Source: Vicia villosa (taxonomy: Eukaryota; Streptophyta; Magnoliopsida; Fabales; Fabaceae). From it: a stretch of 64,000 bases of DNA. The notes beneath the pieces are model-generated. The model was not told the DNA's origin, made no database searches, and was given only the letters and a program-made list of their open reading frames with translations. Below, in pieces: positions 47,070-59,125 of this stretch; position 1 is the first letter of the stretch, and every line of letters begins with the position of its first letter. The stretch covers positions 73,816,364 through 73,880,363 of the forward strand of contig NC_081184.1 in assembly GCF_029867415.1 (NCBI RefSeq), written 5' to 3'. The translations under genes and the position numbers were made by a program.

Positions 47070-50000
47070 TGTGGACCTCCGATTTTTTTCAATACCGGGC
47101 CATACCTCTGATCTGTAGAGATACGTGAACTGACTCTTTTTTGTCGCTTAATGCTTTCGCATTTTTTTGAAAATATCACAGAGTCGCCACCGACCTTTTA
47201 TTTTATCCAATTAAGGAAAGGTTTATAAAAGAAACAGAAAAAAGACCTTTAAGAAATTCTGGGTAAGGGGGTAGGTTATACAAAGGGAAGGTATTAGCAC
47301 CCTTTGTATCCATGGTTATCCATGGGCTCTTAAGTTTGCTTAGCTCAATTGTTTGATTGATCATTTTTGATTGCTATGAAATTGCTCATATGTGGCTCCC
47401 AAATACTTTGTGAATTGAATTTTGTAATGATCCGTGTGTGGATGTATACAAAATGCTTGTTTATCTTTCGAAAGATGTTTTTAAAAGAACGTTAACTTTG
47501 TAATAATCCGTGTTTGGATGTATACAAAGTATTGTCTTTTTGGAAAGTTTTGAAAGAAACAGCAGTGTATGAGAATTCTGTTTGTTTTGATTTGAGCAAG
47601 CAAACTAGGAGGTCTACCCTGAGTTATAAGGTCTTTATCCTTGTTTCCTTTAAAAATCTATCCTGTCATCGGATATAAAAGCAAGGTTCGATTTTGTACT
47701 TGAAACAGTGTAATTTTGACTTTGATTTTGAAAGATTGTGAAAAAAGGATTACCTGAAGAGGTGCAAATGTGATTGTGATTGGATTCAGATATTTATCTT
47801 TGAAGTTAGTGATCTAACGGTTCAATTTTATCTTTGACATACACGCAGTTTATATTTGCTGGAAATTAAAATGCGGAAAATGTAAAGTGCGGAAAGTAAA
47901 TCTACGCTATTACATCGATTGTGCGGGAAATGTAAACTAGCCTATTTACATGAATTTGACATCCTATACATTTATCTAGGAATTTTAAATTGCAAGAAAA
48001 ATAAAAGGCATGTTTTTGGATTTTTTATGATTGATTTTTAATTATAATTAATGCATGATTAATTAAATTAAAATGAAGAAAAAAAAAGATGAAAATTGAT
48101 TTAAACCTAGAAATTAAGTTCAAAAATATGTACAAAATATTTGTCAATTGATTTTAAAACAAAACTAATTTTTTTTGGGTTTTTTGAAATTGATTTGAAA
48201 TTGATTTAAGTTAATTAAAACATAATTATGCAAATAATTATACAAATAATTAAAACTTAAAAAGAAAATTATTCAAAATATGTACAAAATTAGTTTATAA
48301 TATATAAACAATATTTAATTTAAAGAACAATTTTTTTGATGATTTTTTGATTGGTTAGAATAATTAAAAAGCAAATATATAAATATATACTAATTAATTA
48401 TGTAAAATATTGAAATTATGAAGAAAAATAAAATATTTTTTATTTCAGAAAATAATATGTATTTTTAGAAGTCTAAAATATTTTTTGTGGAATTTTTTGA
48501 TTTTTTAAACTATTTTTAATTAATTTATCAAAGAAATTAAAATAAAATAGAAGATAAAAAAGGATACTTATCCAGTGTGGAATTTGAATGAAGGTTCATG
48601 GTGTGGTTGCATGTCTGGTGCGTTGGATTGAGTTGGCGAGATTGATCAAGTGGTTCAGATCTGAAGGCACATGATATGATGATGAGTAGTATACACTGAA
48701 TTCAAGGAGAATTCAAAGTTTCTGTCTGGGGCCCACGCTGGATTGACCAGCGAATGAGAGCCAAGGAAGAGGCCACGCAGGCGCGCTGAAAAGTCAACAT
48801 TGGAGCTGACGAACCACGCTTGGACGCGTGGTCGTCTTCAACCTCCAGAGGTGGGATTTTTAGACTCAAATAGCGGGGGTTTTTAACCTCCCCTATTTGG
48901 ACGTTAAAACATACAGTTTTTTAGCAACTGATGAACTCTATGATGTTGGAGAAGATGATTAAAAAGCTTGGTTTGTATTAATATTGATTGGAGAATTGAA
49001 TTTGAAATTTACAAAGTGTATGTATTTTTTTGGAGAATTTTATGATAAAGATGGCCAAGCTCTTCTTCTATTTCGTCCCCCCTTCCCTCTCTTGTTGCTG
49101 AAATATCTTGAGCTATTTATAGGCCATGGAGTGCTTAGAAAATAAGCTAAGAAGTATTCATGAGCTTTGTTGAATTTTTGACTTTTCAAGCTTAAAATTT
49201 AAGCCACCATTGCTTGATCTCCACACCTCTTGACTTATGGGTTTCCTTGCTGCATAATTAAGTCACATGTGGAGGTTTTAGCTTAGAAAATAAGCTATGA
49301 TTTATCCTTCCTTTTTTTCCTTTTTAATTTAATCTTAAATGATAAAATTAAATCAAAAAATGGAGAAAAATGATGTGGGCTTTGTCTTGGTCGTGGGAGG
49401 CCCATTATAACATGGCAAAGATGTTTGAACCATGAAAACTTGGCCCCATTTGGAAAAAATGCATTTTTGAGCAATGTTGATTTCATGCATTTTCCCAAAA
49501 TTTAGCCAACTTCAACAAGGTGTAAATCCTTCAATTTTTGTCATATGAAGGAGATCTTGCACTTTTTGGAAACCTCAAAGAGTCCTCTAACCAATGCCTT
49601 TGGTCTCATGTCAAAATGATTTTTGAAGCTCCTTGTGTGTCCTTTTGAAAAAAGTGTCTTTTTGTTGACTTTGAAAATGACCTGTAATGTCTTTGATCAT
49701 ATTTTTCAAATGGTGAATCCAATGACCATGGGATCAATGGCATTTGAAAGATAATTGAATTTCCTTCAAAACAAGCTTTGGTTTGAATTTTTTGGATGAA
49801 GGATGAGAGAGTTATGATCAGTCAAAGTTGAGTTGACTTTTCAGGCAAAAACCCTAATTTTGAATCTTAGGGTTTTGTTGATTTTTGATCTTTCCTTGAT
49901 GAATTATGATCATCCAATGATCAAATGATGAATCCTTTGACAAAATATGGACTTTGACAAAAAATTTCATTTTTGACTGTCTGTTGACTTTTTGGTCAAA

Positions 50001-50815
50001 CGGGTCGTCTGTTGACTGTTTGAGCTGCTGACGGTGCGTCTGAGTGAATTGAAGTTTGAAAATTTGTCTGATGGTACTTTGAGATATATGGATGTATATG
50101 AAATCCATTTGAGCTCTCAAAAACTTGTTGCTCCTGTAAAAACAAGAAAAACCCTGATTAGGGACTGTTTGTGTAGGAGACAGTTAAGCGTACCTGATTT
50201 TTGTGCAGTGTTGAGTCTCTGCTAATCATGTGATATTCAGAAGACTTCTTGAACAAAAATCTTGGAATTTGAATTTGTGAAAGATTGATTTGATTGATGG
50301 TACAAAACACTGAGAATTGTACTGCCAGCAGTTTGGCTGTCAACTGACTGTCCCGGTATTGAAACAGCAGTTAGAGGTGAAAAATCAATAGTCAAAGTTA
50401 ATTTCCTTTTTTGTTGTTTTTGTTTTTGTTTTTTTGTTTTATGTGAAAAATGAAAGTTTATTTACATGACTTGTTAAAAAAACACAGACATAATAAATAA
50501 CTAATATTTACTGTTACCAGTACAGTCTGAGTTTCCTGATTCTGCGCCTGCAAAAGACTTAACTCTGTACCAGTTGTGTCAGTACTATTTATCTGTAAAT
50601 AAATAAATAGCATGTGTGAAGTAATAAACAGTATCTGGCGTTTGCGTAAGAATAAATTCAACTGCAAGCCAAATTACTGTAAGAAGAATTCTAAAAACTA
50701 AGTATTTCATATGTCAGGATATTTGTTGAAATAAAAATCCATGATTATATGAAACTCTTAATTTTCAGATTGGAGTTTTCTTGAAAAATATGTGGGCAAA
50801 TTTTGGGGTATAACA
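47070..50815 (-). repeat. Ogre-like LTR, right copy (5' LTR of the gapped element)
   Basis: 3746 bp, homologous to 38926-42872 but about 200 bp shorter, with many small indels. It is flanked on the right by the tail of another internal region (50816-51527), so it is the shared LTR of a tandem array. Confidence 0.82.
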
Positions 50816-51527
50816 GTTGCCCCTATTCAATCTTCTTAAACCTGAAGAGATTGTCTGAAATCTGAAGGTAGAAGATGATTGAATATTTAGATGCCCTGAA
50901 AATTTGCACTTACCTTGATCAGAAGAGGTGTTGGAAGTTGCATTTGAATGTCGTCTGCGAAATGTTGTTGGCAGATTGAAACATTACCTGAGATGGGCTT
51001 TCAGATGCCACCTGGTAAATGGGTTGAGGGTTTGTTCATCAGAATGAATCCATTGATTATATCTTGATGAAGGATTCGAAAGTCTTTGTGTGTTTCGGAA
51101 CCGTCCAAGGTTACCGCTTTAAGTCTTGGAAGATAATCGTTACGGAACTTGTCCAAAGTTTTTCCGCTTTAGATTTTGAAAGTTGATCATTGTGGAACCG
51201 TCTGAGGTATCGCTTTAGATCTGCAATGTTAGATCGTTCTGGAACCGTCTGAGGTATCGCTTTGGATCTGCAACGTTAGATCGTTCTGGAACCGTCTGAG
51301 GTATCGCTTTAGATCTGCAACGTTAGATCGTTCTGGAACCGTCTGAGGTATCGCTTTAGATCTGCAACGTTAGATCGTTTTGGAACCGTCTGAGGTATCG
51401 CTTTGATCTGTAACGTTAGATCGTTCTGGAACCGTCTGAGGTATCGCTTTAGATCTGCAATGTTAGATCGTTCTGGAACCGTCTGAGGTATCGCTTTGGA
51501 TCTGCAACGTTAGATCGTTCTGGAACC
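50816..51527 (-). mobile_element. Truncated internal tail of a second Ogre-like unit
   Basis: Homologous to 42873-43540 (polypurine tract, non-coding tail and minisatellite). The homology stops abruptly within a repeat unit at about 51527. Confidence 0.8.
51194..51527 (-). repeat. Minisatellite, about seven 47-bp units
   Basis: Units start at about 51194, 51241, 51288, 51335, 51382, 51428 and 51475, with an eighth cut at 51522. They are more uniform than the left-hand array, with period 47 instead of 49. Confidence 0.92.
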
Positions 51528-52418
51528 ATTTTTTTATGGGAAATATTGTACAGGGGTAGTAAAACAGGCCCAACACATGTCTCTTTTGCCCATTTTGTTT
51601 CTTCTTGGTGGACCAAAGTTTTAAGCGCGCGCACACCCTCTAAAATGTCCGTCCCGTCCGTTTTTTAGGACTTTTACGGGCGCGGACATTAACAAGGATT
51701 TTTGCAAATTTTAGCTTTTTATGAGTGCAAAACCCGGGTTCTTTCCCTGTCCTCTTTTTTTACAAGGTAGGTAAATGTTTTAGGCCCGCACCCTCAACTA
51801 TGTATTCCCTGTTTCATCCCGTTTTTTTTTAACTTCTGTAGAACAGACATGCCCGTTTGTCACCCCTAATTTATATACACTTCGACACATTGTAGTTGTT
51901 AGATGAGTGTTGGGGAGGAGCTAGGATTTAAGTTCTAGGGAGGGCTAGTCCCAAACACTAGGAAGCCTTGGCACAAACATGGATATCCGACACGACAGTG
52001 ACACATAGTCATTGGTGAAAATCTAAGAAAATAGAATAATTGAATATTACCACATGTCTTAGCTTCATGTCAATGTTGGACATTTGACACAATTATTACA
52101 CCAAAAATGTCTTTAATCTGAAGTGTCGGTGCTACATAGCCGAAAAGTATGCGGTGATTAATGTGCATATGGTTGAGCATGACTCGTATTCCGCAATAAG
52201 TAGACAGACACTTGAGCATATTATAGCGGAGCGGGTGGACTTGACAGTGCAAAGAAGGATGTAACATAAACATTGCTTAATAGAAAAACTATAGGCATTC
52301 TGCTGTTGGTGACCTAGAAAAATGAAGAATAATCTACTCTAAGCCTTTATTTTGAGATACTCCGAGTTACAAATGCTTCCGGTTTCTAAGATGACTTAGA
52401 TTTTATTTTTACATCCAG
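51528..52418. other. Spacer or intron upstream of the GPI-protein exons
   Basis: 51528-51880 holds GC-rich phrases (ACGGGCGCGGACATT, GTCCGTCCCGTCCG) like remnants of a DNA transposon, but no ends could be defined. 51880-52418 shows no coding exon; the missing first exon of the downstream gene is not here. Confidence 0.4.
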
Positions 52419-54241
52419 GCCTATGTTCATTGAATTTCTCAGCTGCTCAAGATATAATGACCAAAACCGCGACCGATTGCTGGACTTCCTTTGCTCCCTA
52501 TTTGGCAAATGTTGTATGTTGTCCTCAATTTGATGCCATGTTGATAACGCTGATAGGTCAGTCAAGTAAATACACAGGACTGTTAGCTTTGAACAAAACT
52601 CATGCTAACCACTGCCTCTCAGATATTCACAAGCTTTTGGTTAGTCAAGGAGCAAATGAAAACCTAAACACCATTTGCTCAGTTCATCCATCAAATCTCA
52701 CCGAAGGCTCGTGTCCCGTTGCATCCGTCGACGAATTGGAGAGCATTGCAGACTCTTCTAGACTTCTAACTGCTTGTAGAAAAATTGACCCTGTAAATGA
52801 GTGTTGTGATCAAGTTTGCCAAAACGCAATAGATTACGCTGCAAGGAAAATCGCCTTCAATGATATGTCTAATTCGAATGGAAACCATAGCTTGCCTCCA
52901 AAGTTAGCTCGGATCAAGGATTGTAAGAATATCATCCTACGCTGGCTGGCCGGAAAACTCAATCCATCCACTTCAAATAGTGTTTTTAGAGGACTTTCAA
53001 ATTGCAACCTAAACAAAGGTGAGCAAAGAGAAAAAAATACGAATATCATATATGATTTTTCGCATTTTTTGGCTGATTTATCGATCATAGTACAATACAT
53101 CTGACATGCTTATGTTCAATATTATAATAAATTTACTCAGTCTGCCCGTTGGTTTTTCCGAATGTCACAAGAATTGCGAAAGAATGTGGAAATAAGATAA
53201 GAAATCAAACAACTTGCTGCAAAGCCACTAAAAGTTACGTGACCCGTTTGCAAGAACAAAGCTTTGTGACCAATCTTCAAGCCTTAAAATGTGCTGTATC
53301 ACTTGGAAAGAAGTTGCAGAAAGAAAACGTCTCCGAAAATGTCTACAATCTTTGCCACATAAGCTTGAAAGATTTTTCTCTTCAAGGTTGGTAAATGGCC
53401 TCTGAATATATATATTTCCCTAAATTTCTCATGAAACTAGTATTTTACCATTTCGACTAGTACTTACATACTTATACGTTGGATTTTCACATCGCGGCAT
53501 GGACAATTCAGTTGGATCACAAGGTACCATTTAAGAATTCAAGTGCATGTTGTGCAGCTTATATAACATTCTTTTGAAAACTGCATCAGATTTTCATCGG
53601 TGTTGTATTATTCGAACTAACTAATAATCATTTCATTTTGATGTAAGAATCGGGATGCCTTTTGCCGAGTTTGCCTTCTGATGCAGTATTCGATAGAACT
53701 TCGGGAATCGGATTCATTTGCGACCTTAATGACAACATTGTTGCTCCGTGGCCTATGACATCTTACGCACTACAATCTTCGTGCAATAGAAGTATGTCTA
53801 AACTCGACCTATATAACTTGTTTTTCTTTCTGTTGTTCTTACGATGACTTATGCATTTGTTCCTTGAATCCATTGCATTGCAGCTACAAAACTTCCATCC
53901 CTTCCTACAGCAACATCTTCTCAAAATGGTAAGCACTATCATCCACTTAGGAGCATTTCCTTAGGTGTTTTTTTCGCGCTGTTCTTCACTTAAAATACAC
54001 TTTTTGCGGTTATAACATAGAGAAAATTATGGATTTGAGAACATCATGCTTATGGATATTCGAAGTGAAGAACAACGCGAAAAGTACCTAAGAAAATGCA
54101 CATATATTTTGTTCCTATAAACATGCTTTTACACTGATAAGGGTGAAATTTGAATTTGAATTTGTTGCAGGTCTTTTCATTAATATTTTAGTTTTGCCTC
54201 CACTTTTCACCTCTATACTACTTCTCAAGAGGCTTCTTTAG
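52419..54241 (+). CDS. GPI-anchored protein At1g61900-like, last five exons
   Basis: Exons 52419-53018, 53141-53386, 53648-53791, 53884-53928 and 54171-54241 (TAG) join in frame at GT-AG borders. The product matches the cysteine-rich plant family of At1g61900: CWTSFAPYLANVVCCPQFDAML, LIGQSSKYTG, NECCDQVCQNAI, CKNIILRWLAGKLNP, CPLVFPNVTRIAKECGNKI and LCHISLKDFSLQ. The C-terminus is a hydrophobic tail (FINILVLPPLFTSILLL) after a small-residue stretch, as needed for GPI attachment and outer-surface display. The molecular function of the family is not known. The first exon, with the signal peptide and proline-rich leader, is absent back to the Ogre array at 51527, so the gene is truncated or has a very long first intron. 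No stop or frameshift is seen in the five exons. Confidence 0.85.
53951..54101. mobile_element. MITE in the last intron of the GPI-protein gene
   Basis: About 150 bp with inverted ends of about 40 bp sharing GCATTT(C/T)CTTAGGT and CGCG(C/T)TGTTCTTCACTT. It lies wholly inside intron 53929-54170, so it does not touch coding sequence. I could not fix the target duplication. Confidence 0.7.
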
Positions 54242-54428
54242 CAATATCATTGTTTCAAAATTCATTGAAGTTGTAAACATGTTATGTTTCCTTTTACAAA
54301 GAGATAATATAGAAAAAAAAAGAATTTCCTTAAGTTCTTTCTGTATTGGTCGGTTTCAATTGTTCATTATCATTATAATTTGAGGAGTTTTATTAATGAG
54401 TTTTTATTGACAAAACAATAATTAAGTT

Positions 54429-54565
54429 GATTGGCGCTAAACTTAGTAGGGAGAATCACAGTTCGATCATCTGCAACTATGATTGGAAGAAGATTGGAAC
54501 TACTTGATCCGAACTAAATTAGACAGTCCAATGAACGTAATACTTATGTTAAAACCAAAAAAATA
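54429..54565 (+). mobile_element. tRNA-derived SINE
   Basis: Starts GATTGGCGCTAAACTTAGTAG, has the B-box AGTTCGATCATC, and ends in an A-rich tail (AAAACCAAAAAAATA). Flanked by a 12-bp duplication AATAATTAAGTT at 54417-54428 and 54566-54577. Same family as the SINE at 22259-22375. Confidence 0.82.
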
Positions 54566-54796
54566 AATAATTAAGTTTGCCTGAAAATATGTTTATTGGT
54601 AACATTTTCTAAATAATACTTAAGTTTTAAGGCATTTTATATTGAACCACCAACTTCAAATCTGTAAGAAAAATAAAAAATATGGGAAAGTGGTGTAGAA
54701 GAGAAGAATAGAAAACACAAAATAATAAGGAAATTTCTTTACACACCTCCTAATCTTTTTGGTCACCTCTGGTGAATTTACCAAAATATCCCTTGT

Positions 54797-55002
54797 TTCG
54801 GAAGTTCTTTTCCGAAAACGTACTTTTATTGAAAAAAAAGGTGTTTTCGGAAATGTATCTCCGAAAAAGTGTTTTTTTAATGAAAAACATTGATTTCGGA
54901 GATGCATCTCCGAAATAAAGTTGTTTTTCAGAAAATTGGTGTATTCGGAAGTTCATCTCCGAATTCACCCCCCTTGGAGGAATTCGGAAATGTACTTCCA
55001 AA
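54797..55002. repeat. Palindrome array in the left MULE end (five units)
   Basis: Copies of a 20-bp palindrome at 54797-54816, 54846-54865, 54895-54914 (perfect TTCGGAGATGCATCTCCGAA), 54944-54963 and 54983-55002, spaced almost evenly at about 49, 49, 49 and 39 bases. Two more lie inside at 55570-55589 and 55612-55631. Confidence 0.9.
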
Positions 55003-55096
55003 ATAAGGTTTGGACAGAAGAAAAATAACAAACAAGAACGATTCGCTTTATTTAATCGGATGAAGATTACATCGATCACATTACATAAGATTAAAG

Positions 55097-55468
55097 TTAC
55101 ATATTGTTAAACACGGGTAGGTGAGGATGAGTCAACATTTTGATAACATCGGCCCCCGATCTTTGAAGTTTCGCGTCCAACTCGATCGGACCCTTCGAAG
55201 AAAATCGGTCGAACGTTGTCCACAAAACCGCTAAATCTTCGTCGTTCTTGATCTCAAAAGGTGTGAACTCAATGTCTCCCTCGTCGTTAAGCGATGGCGA
55301 ACGGTACTCGAGCTTGACAACCTTTCGATTTTCCGGATATTGCAATAGCGTGTTGAGCGATGTTATCAACTCCGCAAACGGCGTGTCACGCGAGAAGCGA
55401 AATTGGAACGGCATCGGGTAGCCGGTGGTGAAGTAGACGAATGCTAGGTGGGGGTAGGTTTGTGTCAT
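55097..55468 (-). CDS. Small MULE accessory ORF, possible PB1-like fold (123 aa)
   Basis: An intact ORF starting MTQTYPHLAFVYFTTGYPM and ending LPVFNNM. I chose the ATG at 55468, not the in-frame one at 55546, because a CTATAAATAC box at 55509-55518 lies between them; 55546 would be upstream of the transcript start. The middle (FTPFEIKNDEDLAVLWTTF) resembles the PB1/ubiquitin-like segment that precedes the DNA-binding domain in some MuDR-type transposases; this is inference. It lies downstream of the transposase gene on the same strand with its own promoter, like the second gene of MuDR. Function unknown. Confidence 0.6.
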   Translation of the reverse strand: MTQTYPHLAFVYFTTGYPMPFQFRFSRDTPFAELITSLNTLLQYPENRKVVKLEYRSPSLNDEGDIEFTPFEIKNDEDLAVLWTTFDRFSSKGPIELDAKLQRSGADVIKMLTHPHLPVFNNM

Positions 55469-55508
55469 TTGTGTTTTCTGGTGTGAAGAGGATGAAGAAG
55501 AGTGTGTT

Positions 55509-55518
55509 GTATTTATAG
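55509..55518 (-). promoter_or_regulatory. TATA box of the MULE accessory ORF
   Basis: CTATAAATAC on the minus strand, about 41 bases upstream of the ATG at 55468. Confidence 0.6.
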
Positions 55519-55842
55519 ACTTATTGGAGCAATGACGGCCCAACAAACCTTATCCTGCTTAGTGGACTTTTCGGAAATGAACTTCCGAAAATTGGAGGCA
55601 GACTAGTATATTTCGGAAGTTCATTTCCGAATTATGCAGAAACAGATGTAAATTTTGCATTTTGTTGATTGCTTAGTGTTTTGTGTAAAAAATACAAAAG
55701 GAATTCAAAATAGACATAAATTAGACAATGATGACATAAAACATACTTATATTATATATGTATTGAATCGGTCCGATTTTACATGATAAACAACAATACA
55801 TACAAAAATGGTCATTACAAACAAAAAACGATCCGGAACAAA

Positions 55843-58622
55843 CTAAAATTCACCGAACCAATCGGTGGATCCTAAGTCCAAAATAGGTATGTTCTTCGAC
55901 CGCTCTCTATTTTGCTCGCGCTCTTGGCTCATCATTTCTTCAAACTCCGCCATTCTTGAAACGAAAGGATTCGGCCAAGTCTCCGCCTCATTTGAACGAT
56001 GTGTCGTCCATTGACAAGAAGTAGCCGGTATAGGACACCCCGGTTTCAAAAACACTTGGACGAAGTGCCGCGATCGTAGATACCCGATGCATATGATGCG
56101 GCTCGACGCGTCCAATGGCGGTCGACTATGAAGTGGAAAGAAAGTCTCACTTAGTCCAAACCTCGTCAAATCGACACACACCATATCATATGCACTTGCT
56201 ATTAGATGACCCATATCGGGGAATGACATCCACTTCGAAACCGGAGCGATACCGGTAAGTGTTGGAACAAGTGAATCATGAATTTTCGCAAACTTTTATT
56301 GATTTTCATATAGTCGGCCGTAGATGTCCCGATACGAAGTCAACTCCGCAATAAGTTCCCGTCGGAGTAAAGTGTGATTATTTTCCCCTTTACCGAGCAA
56401 ACCCGCAACGGACCGATATCCACAATTGCCGTCGCCTCCAACATCAACGATGTTATCGATATATTTGTGCATAAAAAGTGGCATCTCATCCATGTAGACA
56501 ATGGGTGATTTTTTGATCGGCGGTGTGCAAGGTGGCTTCGAAATACGGGCTCCTTTGTTACCACTACACTTGGACTTCGGTGTCGGTGAATCCGGGAATG
56601 ATGCATCAACATGTTCAAAGTAGGAAGGAGATCATTTTGTCGATGTGTCTTCTTGTGTAATTTTGGACTTTCTCGGTGCACCTTTCGTTTAACCGGTTGA
56701 GATGGCGGTTTCAAATCGGCGGTCTCCGGAAATGCAATTTTTCGCAATTGTTCTTTTATGTGCATTTTCATTGTGTCATCCGCTTTAGCAAACTTCTCCA
56801 TTATCACTTCCAACTCGTCGGAGATGGTGATTTTGGAGTCATTTTCTTTCGGCGGGTCAAAATCATCAAAATGAAGCTTCTTCCAATGGTCGGCTACCTC
56901 ATCCATGCGAATTGGTGAATTCAACTTCTTCTTTTTTGAAATTATACAAGCACATGGAAGGCCGTATGTCTTTCTAATGGTGCACCCACATAAAGAACTA
57001 TCCGGCCCCGTGGTCTCCGACCGCTTCGCTTCATGAAACAAAAAATTCAAACCCGATCGGGATATGTTGTAAATCAATTGGGAGAATAGAATTTGGCCCT
57101 TATACCGGTGTTCCATAGCCGTCTTGCTCCGACCGAACGATGTTTGAATTTCATTGTGTTGATTTTCAAGCATTTGGTTCACGGTGTCCCATCCCCGACA
57201 CAAATCTCCCTTGCTATCACCCAACCACCTCTTGAAGACCGCATGTGCGGATTCAACTCGGTTAGTCGTGGTGCAACCAAGATGTCTAACTCGATTTATC
57301 CAAGCGCACACGACTTTTTCCCTGACTTTGTCAAGAATGGTGGATTCGACGTAATGAAAAAAAGTCTTAATGGAACCATACAAAGACCTAAAGTGTACCA
57401 ATTTCTCGGTATACACCTCTTCGGAGTATGCATCTAAAATTTCCCTCCATGCCGCCATTATCCTATCATCCACAACACCGGCTTTGATAACTTTACCGTT
57501 TTCATCCGGCCTATCTTTTGTCCCAACCGCGGGTTCCAACTTACTTCTCACGTTGCAAGTTATGCGATACCGACAAAGTAACGCGGTAGATGTCGGGAAG
57601 ACGGTATCGATCGCATTCATCAAAGCATTGTCCCGGTCGGTGACAATGACGTTTGGCATAACCTTTTGATCAACTAAGAAAGACTTGCATATTCCCAAAG
57701 CCCATGTAAAGTTTTCTTCTTTTTCACACTCCAAAAAAGCAAACCCGATCAAATAAGTCTTGTCCGTCGAGGTCACACCGACAATCTCTAGAAGAGGAAG
57801 CCTATACTTGTTGGTCTTGTACGTCGAATCCATCACAAAAACGGTTGGAAATGTGTTGAACAATTTGATACTTTCGGGATGAGTCCAAAAAATGTCACGC
57901 ACCGTAACTTTGTCCTCGGACGTTCGGAAGCTTGACACATATTGGTTATCGCCTAATAGTTTCAAAAGTTGTTGCATTTCCGACCGAGGGCCCATTTTCA
58001 AGACTTTAAGATTGTGTCGTTCATTGTAAACTTGCTTGATATTTGAAACGCTATCCGGTTTTTTCCGTTTCAAATCAACAAGTATGTTGCGAGGCGCCAC
58101 TTTAACTATCGATAAATCCGAAATCACATTTTTCTCTTCGCGGGACAAACGACACGCAATTGGATGCCCGTGTAACTTGGCATTCAAGGCATGATTATGA
58201 ACTCCACAAATGACGCTTAAACGCCACAAATCATCAACCCTCCGAGTAGCACGCAACATAAACGGACACCCGCACTTTCTCGATCCCGTGTCTTCGTGTT
58301 TTAGCACCCGGTTTGATTGTGCATAACTCCCACCCCGTTCGCAATTCAAAACAACGAAAGCTTTCCGCCTACTATTTCCATTGTCGGAACTTAAAATAAC
58401 AATTCCAAATCCAAGTTTACTAGCTTGGTTCCGAACCCAATCAAGCAATTGTTCACGACTACCAAAGCTCCGATCATTTGTAAATTCTTGCCGTACATCA
58501 ACCGCATTGATCATAGATTTAACGTCGATAACCGGATCGTTATTAACGTTGACAACTTCCGGAACTACTACGTCATCGTCTTGCACAATGTTGTCCGGAT
58601 GCACCATACCTAACATATGCAA
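55843..58622 (-). pseudogene. FAR1-type MULE transposase fused to an OTU cysteine-protease domain
   Basis: N-terminal FAR1/WRKY-GCM1-like DNA-binding domain at about residues 50-170 (ending WRLSVICGVHNHAL), then a MULE DDE domain with D in VFVMDSTYKTNKY (about residue 265) and D in VIVTDRDNAL (about 328), then a SWIM zinc finger CGCTIRKTYGLPCACII (about 550). Downstream, in another frame, is an OTU domain: DGNCGYRSVA (catalytic Cys) at 56434-56463 and SRHFVQVFLK (catalytic His) at about 56047-56076. Related legume MULE proteins have both parts in one chain. Here a frameshift near 56650 separates them and a TAA at 56296-56298 cuts the OTU part. Transposase binds and cuts the element ends; an OTU domain would remove ubiquitin-like tags. 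This copy is unlikely to be active. Confidence 0.8.
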
Positions 58623-58671
58623 AAATTAGAAAAAAATGACCAAAACTGTTTTTTTAACTGCCAGGGCATAT

Positions 58672-59125
58672 TTCGGAAGTTCATTTCCGAAATTTGTTAG
58701 GTGATATATTTCGGAAATGAACTTCCGAACCATCGCAGGTTTCAGCATAAATTTGTTGAATCAATGTAGTGAAATAGGGGATGAAATGAGAGATGTTTAC
58801 CTCAAATTGTAGCTTTCTATGCTCCCTTTAACGTGATCAACAGTTTGAAACTTGATTTTGAGACGAAAAATGGATGGAGATTGATTGAGTTTTGGAGAAG
58901 GTTTGGAGAAGTTTTGGAGAAAAAATGATGAAATAGTGAAAGAGGGAAAATTGTATATGCAGGAATATTTTCGGAAATGAACTTCCGAAATATTCACGGT
59001 TTTGAATTTTTTTTTACTTCGGAAATGCATCTCCGAAAACACCACTTTTTTGGTGTTTTCGGAGATGCATTTCCGAAGTAAAAAAAAATTCAAAAAAAAA
59101 AAAACTTCGGAGATGCATCTCCGAA
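58672..59125. repeat. Palindrome array in the right MULE end (six units)
   Basis: 20-bp palindromes at 58672-58691, 58710-58729, 58970-58989, 59018-59037, 59058-59077 and 59106-59125 (perfect TTCGGAGATGCATCTCCGAA). They mirror the left-end array. Confidence 0.9.

Noticed and set aside
51528..51880. A complete DNA transposon in the GC-rich stretch
   Set aside because: Some phrases look like transposon ends, but no paired inverted repeats or target duplication could be found.
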